Assembly (NCBI GenBank): GCA_038501195.1
Contig: JBBPUQ010000001.1
Span: 3,472,001 to 3,536,000 of the forward strand
Length of the DNA: 64,000 nt
From: Nemania diffusa
Taxonomy: Eukaryota; Ascomycota; Sordariomycetes; Xylariales; Xylariaceae
Reading direction: 5' to 3'
Below the pieces are notes generated by a model. That model saw only the letters and a list, made by a program, of their open reading frames with translations. It did not search any database and had not been told where the DNA came from. Each line of letters begins with the position of its first letter. Position 1 is the stretch's first letter. Shown here piece by piece: positions 25,705 through 36,989 of the stretch. The position numbers and the translations under genes were made by a program.

Positions 25705-27086
25705 AATAATCCTGTCGAAATAAGTCGTGAGACCAGCACAACCGATTCCGGGCTTATGCTACCCATTATCGTCCATCTACATCTGCCAAGCCATGCTCAT
25801 TTGCCAACTCGGGACAGAGCGACGCAGCCTTAACCCCAACTAATCGCAATCCCCAATTGATCCGTTGACGGGCTGGGCAGGCAGACACGAGCCAGCAGCA
25901 CAGCGAGCGGTGAAACGTTCCCGCCAGCACCAGCACCAGCACCAGCACCGTCAAGCCAACCTATCCAGGCACCGTCAAGCCACACACAACCCACCCTCAT
26001 TCGAACTTACCTTGGTTGTAGTCGGTAGCTAGTCGGTTTATCTACTTGCTACTTACTGTGTCTTCGTGATCCATTATCAAGAGGTATTCATCGCGCACCA
26101 GACAGACTACAACCACTCACCCCCCCCCGGCCGGCACCCCACGCGTCCACATTATAGTCTCCCCTACGGTCTACCCGTCTTGGCTCTCTGCTTGGCCACT
26201 ATCAGCAGTCTCTGATCCAGCCGTAGTGATCGTGATCGTGATCGTGATCTGATCTGATCGTGACCCATACCCTAGCAAAGGTAAACCTTCTCCGCCTCCG
26301 GGCATTATCATCATCATTATCATCATCATCCTCCTCAGGCTCTCTTTCGCTGTCACCTCGACGTTACCGGTGATACTGCCAGTATTCCTGCTGGCAGTAG
26401 GACCAGTAGTCCTCTACTAACCCAACCATTTCCTCTCCCTCCGCTTGCCACTTGCCACTTTCTCTCCACGAGCAGAGTCCAACTGAATATACGTAAGTCT
26501 TTCAAGACCAGTTGAACACAAAGATCCTCTTTGAGATGGAACAAGCAATTAAAGTAGTAACATGCTACTACAAATTCTCCATATATTCGCCTCCCCATTT
26601 TCTCTGTAAAAGCCACCTTCAGGTTGTTACACCTAGCCTAGAGCCACTTCACCAAAACATTTCCTCCCTCTCCAGCCTCCAGCTTGTCTTTTGCTTCCGT
26701 TGTATCTTGTTGCTTATCATTGTTCCGTGCCTCGCGAGCCTTTGCGGTGACTATATTCATCCATCTCCGCATATCATTATTCCCCAATTGGCAAGAGAAT
26801 CAATGTATTGGTACCTTCATTCTCTGGATGTCTATCTGGAAGATATATTTCACTCCCTTCTAATACTCTCCCCTTTGATATACCATTTTCTGGAGTTGAT
26901 TGGCTCCGGGGTCCTCCACGTCTAGGTGCCATTCTTTCCAAATGCATATCGCTTCTTTTACGCCCGTTCTCCATTCCTTTTTGACAATTTCTGAAGCTCA
27001 CACCAAAGCATAGGTTTCCAGCCGTTGGGATTTCGTCCGGCTGTGCCGCTGTGCTCGAGGACGTGTGGATCCCAACGATAGTGGCA

Positions 27087-28884
27087 ATGATGGACATCGC
27101 ACCACATTCCCAGCATAGACTTACCAGAAACGAGCCCTCGTCGACGACGAGAACGGCTCTTCCCTCACGTCCTACCATAACAAGAGACCATAGTGGTCGT
27201 TCCTCTGGGCGTAACGTCTTCAATAATATTTCTCCTATAGGATCGACAAGTCCCGCAGCCCAGAGCATAGGCGTAGCTTCAGAAGACCGAAGCCCATCTC
27301 TGAACGCATCCGATAGGGTCTATTCTAAGAGCCCTTCTCCATTTGACGTAGGCCTGCAAGATAGTCCCACTGGCACGAGCCCATCTCCAGCCACAACTAG
27401 TCAAGGTGGTCAAGTGTGCAGGTATGTACAGCGAAGATTACAGTACATGCGGTAATTAACAAGAAATAGCAATTGCGGGACTACGAGAACACCACTCTGG
27501 AGACGCTCGCCTCAAGGAGCTACAATATGCAACGCCTGTGGATTATATTTAAAGGCGCGAAATTCTGCTCGCCCGACAAACCTAAAGCGGCCACCATCCA
27601 TAGTTACAACAACGCAGACGAATACTGGAGATAAAACTACTCTTGCATCATGCTCGCAGGGGAACATGACAAGTATGCCTGGTGCTACTTATGTTGCAGC
27701 AGATCAGACTCCCTCGGGATCATGCCCAGGGGGTGGGCGATGCAATGGTACTGGTGGTGCTGAAGGTTGCAGTGGCTGTCCTGCCTACAACAACAGAATT
27801 GCGAAGAGCGCCCAACTCCAAAATCAGCATCCCAGCCCAGGGCGAGATAATATGACGGGAGATGGCCCAACTCCCATTGATATCAACGCGCAGGAAAATA
27901 AAGGGCAAGCTCAGAATACCACGGTAGTAATAGCTTGCCAAAATTGCGGAACAACCATAACACCTTTATGGCGCCGTGACGAAGCTGGGCATACAATATG
28001 TAACGCTTGTGGTAAGCTGAAGGTTGTAAATTTATTATGTTCAATGCTAAACTTTAATAGGGCTGTACTATAAGCTTCACGGCGTCCACCGACCCGTGAC
28101 GATGAAAAAATCTGTAATAAAACGAAGGAAACGAGTTATACCAGCAAACCAAGAGGAGGTATCGGCAGATGCAGAAGATGCGATGGTTATAGACTCGGTA
28201 GAGCAACAAAGTCAGTATGCGGAATCCGAAATGGAGCGAGGCAGTATAAACGAAGACGGATCTATAAATCTTGGGCTACGACGCAAAACCGATCATAATC
28301 TAACGCTCCTTCCTGAACCCATCCACTCCACTCAAGGATCCACGCCCATACCGTCAACTGATACCATAGTATATCACACATCTCAGACGCTACAGCCCTT
28401 CAGCGGCCGCGACTCGATGAGCGACGACAACCGGTTGCCGCCGTTAGCATCCATCATGAGCGATCGACAGTCATCCATCTCGCCTGCCTCCTTTCTCGAT
28501 CCATTGAGCCGAAAACGATCATTCTCAGCAACAGATTCCGATGCCCCAAGCAGCGAGTTCAATCCCGAAAATACCAAAAGACTTTCTTCTATTAAATCAA
28601 TATTGAATCCAACAAGTGTATCAAGTCTGAGCTTCGGCTCGGTAACGGACGATGGGTCAGAAGTTTTGAGACTGCGTTCGCCGGCAAGCACATTGATGTC
28701 AGCCCCCAGCCCTGGCGGGTTTTCCATTACATCAAGCATGATACCAAGTATGCGTTCGCGGGAAACGACGGTTGAAAGCGAAAGGTCCAAGGCAGATAGA
28801 CGGGCAGCCCTGCAACAAGAGGCTGATCGTATGCGGAAGTTGCTTGCGGCCAACGAAAGGGAGTTGGCAGCACTTGGAGATTGA
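27087..28884 (+). CDS. sreA: iron-responsive GATA repressor SreA
   Basis: GATA-type repressor of siderophore synthesis and iron uptake under iron-replete conditions (SreA, SRE, Urbs1, Fep1 family). Exons 27087-27421, 27470-28011 and 28061-28884 join in frame to 566 residues. Two C-x2-C-x17-C-x2-C fingers are present, C111-C135 and C268-C292. Between them lies the family's hallmark Cys-rich motif C-x5-C-x8-C-x2-C at C197, C203, C212 and C215, which in relatives is linked to iron sensing. A basic Lys/Arg stretch follows finger 2, and a short coiled coil closes the protein. Both introns fall inside zinc-finger coding sequence: the first splits the codon after C111, the second follows the CNAC of finger 2. 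Two ATG codons open the frame (27087 and 27090); either could be used. Regulation by HapX is suggested by upstream CCAAT sites. Confidence 0.96.
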
Positions 28885-30460
28885 TATTTAATCATGCTTT
28901 TCATTGCAGTTTAGGCACTATTTCCCGCCCATATTCATGAACGTGGGCCCCATGAATGATGAACGCGGACTAAAATTTTATACGATAACGACTGTTCTTC
29001 TGGGCATAATAACGTCACAGGTAACGGAATCCTGGGCGCGGACGAACTATACATCGGTGTATTATGGGCTTTGTTTCCTTCGAGGCTATGGAAGGTCTCG
29101 AGGAGTTTGGACGGCTATCGGAATTCTTTGGTATGTGCATTGGGGAATTCTGGAGACGAGAACGGGAACGGTATTATGACTTCTCGTACACTACTAGATA
29201 CAGGCAGGTCTATTGCCTTATTCTGACCAAAGCTACAATACGTTAAACTCTCGAGGCACTAGACAATCCAGTTTGGCCTGTGTAATGTCTGTATACGGGA
29301 AATTTTTGTCAAGTGCAATTCTCTATAATTACACACTCGTGTTTATACGTGTATATGTTTAAATACCCAAACTATTCGCGGTCTACGTAGGTGGCAGCTA
29401 TATTATGCGATATATGGTACAAATTGACAACGTGAGTACCCATCGTACTTAAGAAAGGACTAGATAACTCTACCTAGCTAGAGATGAGAGGATCGTCTGC
29501 TAAAAGGGAAGGGGGGGTGGTGATCCCAAACAGTTCGCGAGGTGGGTGTCTGGTGTTTGCTTATCTCCTTCAAATTACGATCTTAATTGTTATAGGAACT
29601 CAATAGCACGATCAGCAAAATACCAAGTAATACTGAGCCATTTTTTGTGAAAACCATTAGTAGAGGCGCAAGTAGCGGTGTTAGGTAATAGGGGTAGAAA
29701 GAGGAGATGATGCTATACCAAACGTAGCTCAACCAAAAGCGCCCCAATCCACGAGTTGCCTACCAAGCACCATTCACTAAATTAATTTCTAGTAGGCCGT
29801 AGTGAGGAGATATTTAGTTAGGATAAGGTAGGTATTATTTAGGTAGTAGAAGCTTTTTCTTCTTTTTGGGTTGAGATATGTGGATCATGTCTATCTGTTA
29901 GGCCTCAGGCACCATTCCTTTCACAACTGTAAAGGGAAAATTGACGCCGCTCATACTAGGTATTACAGAATCCACGGTGTATATATGCGACAACTACTAA
30001 CTCGTTTGCGTACCTATTTCCACCCATAATATCGCGGTGGGAGTTACTCCCGTATTGTTTTTTATAGAAGAAAACTTGTCCATCTGTTTCGGGGTTGGGG
30101 AAGCTGGAGAGATCTACATAAAAGATAAAAGTCGGATGTATACATAGGTGGCTGGTGTCCACTGCTTGCCGAGTTCAAGCCACAATGGCCCGGACCCGAA
30201 CACAAAGGAAGACCCACCACACCGCTCCGGTATCTACTCCAACAAGTAGTCGAGGTCGAACTTATGTAGTACCCAGGTAAAACGTGCCTCGTAGTATTAA
30301 GTGGCACAGCCCAGATACATCAGATTAGAACCAGTCTATAGTAGCGTTTACCAGTTCAACAATGAATTTCACTAGTCCAGTAGGAGAGCCGGCGCTAGCA
30401 GCTCGATATCCGTAGCCCGGTATTATGTAAGAGCTTTGGCGGCCAACCCACACATCACCG
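28885..30460. other. intergenic, 3' region of sreA
   Basis: The first few hundred bases should be the sreA 3' untranslated region; short frames near 28904-29246 have no recognisable features. From 29247 to 29955 nothing stays open for 60 codons. No gene is supported. Confidence 0.5.
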
Positions 30461-30532
30461 GGTGCCATCGTATAGTGGTTAGTACAGCGTGTTGTGGCCG
30501 CGCAAACAAGGGTTCGATTCCCTTTGGCGCCA
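30461..30532 (+). tRNA. tRNA-His (GTG)
   Basis: A 72-nt cloverleaf without intron. The acceptor GGTGCCA pairs with TGGCGCC (one G-T pair), discriminator A30532. The anticodon stem GCGTG/CGCGC holds the loop TTGTGGC, so the anticodon is GTG, histidine. The T arm carries the B-box GGTTCGATTCC. The discriminator A fits eukaryotic tRNA-His. A genomic G precedes the gene at 30460, but eukaryotes normally add G-1 after transcription. Confidence 0.95.
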
Positions 30533-31168
30533 AAGAAACCGGCGTTCTTCTATCTTGATTCTGAGAAACTAGACTAGAGAACTATCTATTTTGTTCGATA
30601 ATCCTGCTGGTCTTGTGGTATATGAGGTACCAGCTTTTTTTAGAAGTATAGGTGCACATATTCTGCAGCGCGGGGCTCTTGGGGATGGATCTTGGATAGC
30701 TATCTACTAAATATCCAGATACAGCTTATATGTGGGACGCATTGCACCCACATGTCCCGAAATGAGCCCTGTTGTCTCCCTGCTACCATGAGAATAGCCC
30801 GAAAGGCCCGTCCTTGAATACAACGACATCACGCTGCCAAAATTTAAATTACAGTAACCATGTAGATTTACAGTTAAAGTCGATAAACAACTTTATCGAC
30901 GACTCGCAGAGCCTAGCTAAAGGGGATTGTTCTCCTGAACCGACCCTTGCTTCTTAATTGCACTCCCTTTCCCCGTTTCGTTCGAAAAAGTCTCTAGTTC
31001 CATTCCCTCCTTACTTATTAGCCTCCCGATCCCTGAAACAAACTCTTTCGCCTCGTGAGTTAGATTGCAACTCGTAGATTACAGGTGCGCCTCTGATGCC
31101 CGTGTCATTTCGAAATACAGACAAAAATCGCAAGTGGGAGAGGCTAGTCCCCTTTCGTGTCTTAGGGA
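30533..31168. other. intergenic between tRNA-His and tvp15
   Basis: Roughly 640 bases with no supported gene; the last part is expected to be the 3' untranslated region of the minus-strand tvp15 gene. Confidence 0.5.
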
Positions 31169-31943
31169 TTAAACCTGCTCGGCGCCCCAGCCCTGGTCGG
31201 CTTCGCGCATGTTGGCAGGTGGCTCGATTGAAGGCACGAACTCCAGCGCAGCGTATACGACCCCTACTGCCCCAATTATGGAGCCTGCTACGTAGCGTAT
31301 CGGGTGTCCTGAGAGCAGGATAGAACCGGTGAAGATGTAGACTATGACTTGTTAGTACGGCTGAATCGCGTGTGGTGGAAATCGGTATGAGAGTGTCGCA
31401 AGAGAAAGCGCTTTAGGTTGGAGGGAAATAGACGTAGGGCGACACGTACAGATTCCACGGCCGAGGAAGGAGAACATAAAAGACGCGTAGCGCGATACTT
31501 GGGGCGGGATCTGGAATTCGAGGAGCCCGACGATGGCGCCGAATATTACAACGTAAACGCCGAGGATGATCGATTCACTGATGCCGCTATTGTAAGTTAT
31601 ACGTGTTCTCAGTCTGTGTAAGTAGCTGCATTTTCCAGCCATGGCGACGAAGGCCAACAGAGTTGAGAGGTGTTGGGAAATAGGAGTGCGCGGACGTACA
31701 AGGTGGGATGGATGAATTGCGTTATGCCACCGAAAAGCATAACCGCACCTACAACGAGGTTGACGATTCGACTGCGGCGTGAGTGGTTAGCGCAAATGGG
31801 TTCTAGAGTTCACCATGCGTTATCCGTCGACACACGGCCACCATGATGCCGTCGCATCTACGGAGCAGCGCGATGTAGCCGTTCGTTCGTCGTCACGGGG
31901 TGGGAGACGATTGGAAGACGTACAAGGAGTCGGAAAAGTCCAT
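31169..31943 (-). CDS. tvp15: Golgi membrane protein Tvp15 (COPI-associated family)
   Basis: Small late-Golgi/Tlg2-vesicle membrane protein. Four exons on the minus strand: 31924-31943, 31700-31771, 31450-31586 and 31169-31347, with introns of 152, 113 and 102 nt. Three introns start GTACGT and all phases agree, giving 135 residues. The first exon encodes only MDFSDS plus two bases. Four hydrophobic segments lie at about residues 9-27, 33-53, 65-87 and 93-113. Between TM2 and TM3 is the family-typical RYASFMFSFLGRG stretch, and the cytosolic tail carries VPSIEPPANMREAD, matching fungal Tvp15. Because each exon is short, an ORF-only scan would miss this gene. It diverges from the F-box gene across a promoter region of about 0.97 kb. 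Confidence 0.92.
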
Positions 31944-32910
31944 TTTTTTCGTATAGACTTTGTCTATTCTTTCAGGGTTGGTGTGGTGTGTGGTATTTGT
32001 CCTGGTTTTGTCGAGCGTGTTCTGTACGAGTATGCACTATATATATGTATGATAGAGTAAACCGGCACCCTAGATCTAAATCGCACAGATTATAGCCCCG
32101 AGGACTTAGGGTTAAGCTTATGTTACGCGTAGTAGATGATGACGATGAGGATTTGTGGTCAACCAGGCAGATGTTTTTTAGAGCTTCTTGTTGGTTCAGA
32201 GTGTAAAGGAGGCTACCTACGTATCTCTCCGGCGAGCCATAGCCAAGTAACTAAGCTCCAGTAAAGCTACTGCGCTAGCGTCACAATCTGTGACAGGGGC
32301 TAGACCTTAGCAGCTTTAGGTAGCATGGGACCTTGTCGTCATCAATGGGATGTCAGCTGTCGGCCGTCCAGCCATGTGGGGCGTCAGATGGCTCGGCTAT
32401 TAACGCCGAAGTCTACTACCAACGTACACGTACAGTAGTAAGATACTATAAATACTTCATAGATAGGTATGTATGATCAGTTTTCTTTGTTGCTGCTGCA
32501 TAACTAGATTCTCATATTTCTAGCGGTGCTAGATATTTCCTAGAATTTGATGACAAATATGTACATGAGTAAACTAAGTTCGTGGTTGCCTAAAGAAAAG
32601 ATCCTATGTAAATGATCAAGCCACATGTGTATAGTACAAGCCACAAATAATGTGGCGCAACAAAATACTTATCAGTAGGTAGATTATTAGAGCTACCTAG
32701 GAAGGTACCCTAGAAAATCGCGACCTCAGATTGATCTTCACGTTTCCCCCTTAACTTGTATGAAGTTTACATACATCATAGCTTCTCCGATTTCCACGCG
32801 ACCCACGAAGAACCACCACCTACTTCCATTCATTGTCTGATCCATTGACTGTGCTAGCACCTATCGCACAGTCACGCCACTATTACCCCTAGTTTCTTCC
32901 ACATTACTTT
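31944..32910. promoter_or_regulatory. divergent promoter region between tvp15 and F-box gene
   Basis: About 970 bases separate the two start codons, which point away from each other. No gene is supported inside. The region is a mix of AT-rich sequence (32430-32720) and a C/T-rich leader directly before 32911. No specific factor site could be assigned. Confidence 0.5.
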
Positions 32911-35900
32911 ATGCAACTCGAGCTTCCTGAGACTCCCAAACAGACCCAACAACGAACCATATCCCAATCTCCTCATCACTCCGATCAATATGGCCCCCAG
33001 CGCTATGATGCGAGTAGCCCACTCCGCAGCCTTCAGCAGCAGCGAGATGGTAGTATGTCGTCGCACTCTGCTAGCGAGGCCGACTCGCTCAGCCCACTGG
33101 GTCAAGGCGTCCATCCGGATTTCCTTGAAGACCGACTACGCCGACTGAGTATCTGCGACCAGTCGTCTACCGGGCGGCTTCCTCTCGCCGGCCGACGAAT
33201 TACCGAGTATGAGAATGCATTGACGCCTTCTATTCCAAGACAAGCTCTAGGCTTTAAAGTTATTAAGCGCACCAGCAGCGAGACGGCTGGTGTCAACCTC
33301 GATGACTTCCCAAATGGTATGCGCTCGCGTAGCACTGTTTTATAGTCGACGCGATTCTAACCCGAGTATACAGAGATCCTGACACACATCCTCTCACACT
33401 TGCATCCCGACTCGCACGCCTCGGTCGCCTTAGTATCTAAGCGATTCTACGCCTTAATCACCACGCCTCATGCATGGCGCATGGCTTTCCAGCGCTTCTT
33501 CCCCGCTCAAGACGCCTTAGTTTCTAGCAACAAATCACACGGCGTTGCATGGGGCGAAGACGATGACGGTACTGTCCGGTCTGAAGTGCGGGTCTTTACT
33601 CGCCTGACTCCACATGCCTCTTGGCGCAGCGAATATCTCTTGAGAACCCGCCTTCTCCGCAGTCTATCTAGAGGAAAGCCCGGCGCAAACTCGGGAGTTG
33701 GTAGGTCTTCGCGTACCGGTCAAACTGGCAAGAAAGCTACCGCCGTTTTAACCTACAACACCAAGGTACCTTCTGTGGTTACTCATGTGCACGCAACATT
33801 CAAGCCCAATGGCAAGAAGTCACCACGTGTTATCCACGGTGCTGCTGACCTAGGTGTCGGTAGCGCAAGTGATCCCACAGTTGGAAAGGTTGAGAAATGG
33901 GGTCTGGACGACCCTTTCGCTTTTGCTCAGTTGGATGAAGTCATGCCCCAGCTTATGCCCTATGGCATGGGGGAGGGACCTGCCGCTATGCCTAATGTCA
34001 TGGATGTAAGCCAACCATACGGCCTTGTCGGTGGCGAAGGATTTCCAGGCGGTCGTGTTTTCTTCCGCCCAACCGGGGAGTACAGAGGAAAATACCTTGG
34101 TCAAGAGACTGGCTTCATTGAGGCTCACCCTGATATCCCCAAGATCCCCGAGCTCTCTGAAAGTATATGTTCCGTATGGGTTGCTAAGTCGTCTTCTGTC
34201 CCCACTGTTACTCAGTCTATGATCGGTATCATGACTGGGTCGTCTCTGGGAGTCGTGACTACCTATGCCCTCGGCTATGATCCCTCTGGTCCGCGATACG
34301 GTCCTGGTGAAATAAGTGCTCGTTGGGTCCTGAGCCCCGGTGTGCCTGTTATTGCACTCAAGGTTGATGATAACTACAGCCAGAAGAGGAAGGCTCTAAA
34401 TCGTGTCTGGGCAGTCGCCCTCAATGCCTTGGGTGAAGTCTACTACTTAATCCAACCTCCACGCCCACCTGCTAGCAAAACTAAAGCCGACGATAGCACT
34501 AAAATTGCTTGGCATACTGGCCGCTCAACCTATTGGCGCCTTGTGGAAGCCACTCGGCGGCAGGCACGTCCCGATGAGTCGGGAAGAAATGCTGTCCGAG
34601 GTAGTTATTCCCCTAGGTCTCCTTCTAGTACAATGAGCTTGACCAAGGACCAAATGATTGCCGAGGCGAGAGAGATTGAGAAATTTCTTCGCTATAAGCC
34701 TTCGCATTTTCGGAAGGTTTGCTATGGCTGGGACATGCGTCGAAGATTGGAAGTGGATTTCGCCAGCGACGACGAACTAGGCGCAGGGGAGAGTTTTTTC
34801 ATTCTTGATTGTGCGTTAGATGATGATCAGACCTGGGCCCTCAGACGCTTCGCTCGAAATACCGCAAATCAACCCCAACTAGATGCAACACCTCTCCAGG
34901 CAGTAGAGTCCTCGCTAGAACAACCAGCATCACGCCAATCAATATTTGGTGGTAATAGTACTAGATCCACCTCTCCAGATTCGTCAAGCTCTCCTTTACT
35001 CAAGCGAGTATTATCATCAAGTAAACAATCTCCTACCTCATCCGCAATTTCAACCCTTTTGGACGACTGGGTAGAGACGAAATATTTGTCGAAAGAAATC
35101 GGAAATGTCACAATCACTGCTAGTGCTATCGATATGTCACTTGTGGCATTAGTCGCATCATTTGAAGATCCCCTGAAGGATGCCTCTAGTCCCTCAGCTA
35201 GCGGGCCTGCGACGCCGTCTGGACAGCTTTCTTCAGAGATTCCCGGCCGAAGAGCCAGGTTGATTGCTTTAGGTACTAACACTGGGAAAGTAGTGATTTG
35301 GAACATACGGGCTGGGCATACGGGTGACGGCATCATGCCAGTCCGTGTTATTCAGACGGAATCGCCTAGGATTTCATGTTTAGCTCTCTCAGCCCTCTAC
35401 TTAGTCCATGGAGGAAGTGATGGACTAGTTCAGGCTTGGGATCCTTTGGCTTCCACTTTGGACGCAGTTCGCACAATCAATTCTCGTTCTCCCGTTCGCA
35501 TGCCTCGCCATCTCCTGGCGCTAAACCCGACCTTAGCGGATACGAACTTTTCCTCGGTCGGTGCCATATACCTGGACCCAGACCCGACTGCCCTCCATGG
35601 AGTTGTAGCTTTCGGCACCTTCGTGCGATATTGGACCTACAGTTCCTCAAACCAAGCCCCTGGTCGCAAACGGAGGCTACGGCATTCTGACGTTCAGGGT
35701 CGTCTCACCGGGCGACGTCATGGTGGGGGTGTCAAAGGCTATATTGCTGCCGAGGCTGAAGAGCTCCGCGACGAGCAGCGACACAAGGCACGAGAACAGG
35801 CTCGCCTTCGGTCTCGGTTTGGAGTAGGAGTAAATAACCTCAGCGAAGAGGAAGCCCTTCAGTATGCGGAGATAATGTCTCAAGAGTCGTATATGCTAAA

Positions 35901-36441
35901 TGAGCAACGGCGAATGAGTACTAGCGACACTGGCTCCGCTGCGGATCTCGATACAGCCTCGACAACGGGAAGCATGGATACTATCACACCCGACCCCAGT
36001 GTCACCGATATGAGTCCGCCAGCTAGAAACAAGAGCACCGGGGTTGATGCTTTGAGTGAGAGCGAATATGAGCTTCAGATACAGACTGCTATCCGACTGT
36101 CACTTCTAGAAGGCGTTAATGACCTTGGTCGATCTCCAAAGGGCAACAGTACGAGCGAGTTTGAAGGCCCCATCACTTTGAAAGGAAAAAGGGCTAAGCG
36201 ATCCTCGTCCAGCTCCCCGTCGTCTTCAGGCCATACGCCCATGGTCAAACAGGCCGCGTCATCGTCCAGAGCAATAGAGGTCACTCCCTCGGTTGCCGAC
36301 GATGATCTTGAACTAGCGTTGCAGCTGAGTCTTGCTGAGGAGGAGAGCAGAAGAGCAATAGTTAATTTGGAGACTAGTGAAGTTGAATTTCCTCCGCTTG
36401 GTGGAGATGGATATGGCAAGGGGAAAAGCAGGGCGATGTAA
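32911..36441 (+). CDS. F-box protein with WD-like repeats and C-terminal UIMs
   Basis: Likely substrate adaptor of an SCF ubiquitin ligase. Exons 32911-33316 and 33374-36441 (57-nt intron, GTATGC donor, TACAG acceptor) give 1157 residues. The intron sits inside the F-box, which spans about residues 131-175 (LDDFPNEIL ... ALVSKRFYAL ... AWRMAFQRFF). The middle contains WD-like segments, clearest around residues 760-830 where a VIWNI strand and a later VQAWDP strand appear. Near the C-terminus are two ubiquitin-interacting motifs, about 1031-1048 and 1111-1130, each an acidic run followed by A-x2-LSL or ALQLSL. F-box, WD and UIM in this order is the layout of yeast Ufo1, so it may be a Ufo1/Pof10-like protein, but orthology is inferred from architecture. 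Ser/Pro-rich linkers surround the WD part. Confidence 0.88.
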
Positions 36442-36863
36442 GTTCCATGTAGGAGCGAGAGAATGAGAGTCATGTATATTAGTTTCACTTCTTGCACTGC
36501 CTGTTTATTACATTCTTGCCGATAGGCTTAATGATTTTACTTCGCTCTTCATCAATCAATTTCGAGTTTATCCTCAGAACAAAAATAGCACTATGTCTCT
36601 CCATGGAGTAAATGAGCTATAGAGCCCTTCATGATAACTGATCGGATTGCATTCAGTCACTTTAACTGCCGTCCCATGTACTTGAACCATAAACCTCACC
36701 GAATCCATCTCATCTAGGTATCCTCTTACCTAATTCCCACCCCCATAATCCACAAAAGTTTCAACCTAAAATCTTTTTGACACAGCAATATATACCCAGT
36801 CCAGCGAACTACACACAACACAGCAGCGAATCAGGCTTGCGACATGAATGCGGTCTATTCTAC
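36442..36863. other. intergenic between F-box gene and tRNA-Pro
   Basis: The first part is the 3' region of the F-box gene. No other gene is visible. Confidence 0.5.
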
Positions 36864-36954
36864 GGTCTGGTGGTCTAGTGGTATGATTCTCGCTTAGGGT
36901 CCACCCTACAGCATTGCTTGCGAGAGGTCCCGGGTTCAATCCCCGGCCAGACCC
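36864..36954 (+). tRNA. tRNA-Pro (AGG) with 19-nt intron
   Basis: Acceptor GGTCTGG pairs with CCAGACC, discriminator C36954. The anticodon stem CTCGC/GCGAG encloses the loop TTAGGGT once the intron 36900-36918 is removed. The intron sits one base 3' of the anticodon, the canonical position for tRNA splicing endonuclease, and its ACCCTA can pair with the anticodon loop TAGGG. Anticodon AGG (36896-36898) reads proline codons CCT/CCC. The B-box is GGTTCAATCCC. Confidence 0.95.
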
Positions 36955-36989
36955 GTAGCTGTTCAATCGAGTCTTAAGACTCAACAACT

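Larger units (their letters stand above)
24792..27086. other. intergenic and long upstream region of sreA
   Basis: No supported protein gene. 25140-25610 is packed with TAGGTACCTA-type palindromes. From 25900 the plus strand is C/T-rich, with a CAGCAC tandem (25923-25949), a C9 run (26120-26128), a GTGATC tandem of four copies (26226-26249) and an ATC/ATT run near 26304-26335. An ATG at 26536 opens a 129-codon frame ending at 26925, which has no recognisable domain and is best read as an upstream ORF or chance frame in the leader. Confidence 0.5.

Noticed and set aside
26536..26925. 129-codon frame upstream of sreA considered as a membrane protein gene
   Set aside because: Hydrophobic only because the leader is T/C-rich; no conserved motif. 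Kept as a possible upstream ORF.
28383..28904. 173-codon minus-strand frame
   Set aside because: Antisense shadow of the last sreA exon.
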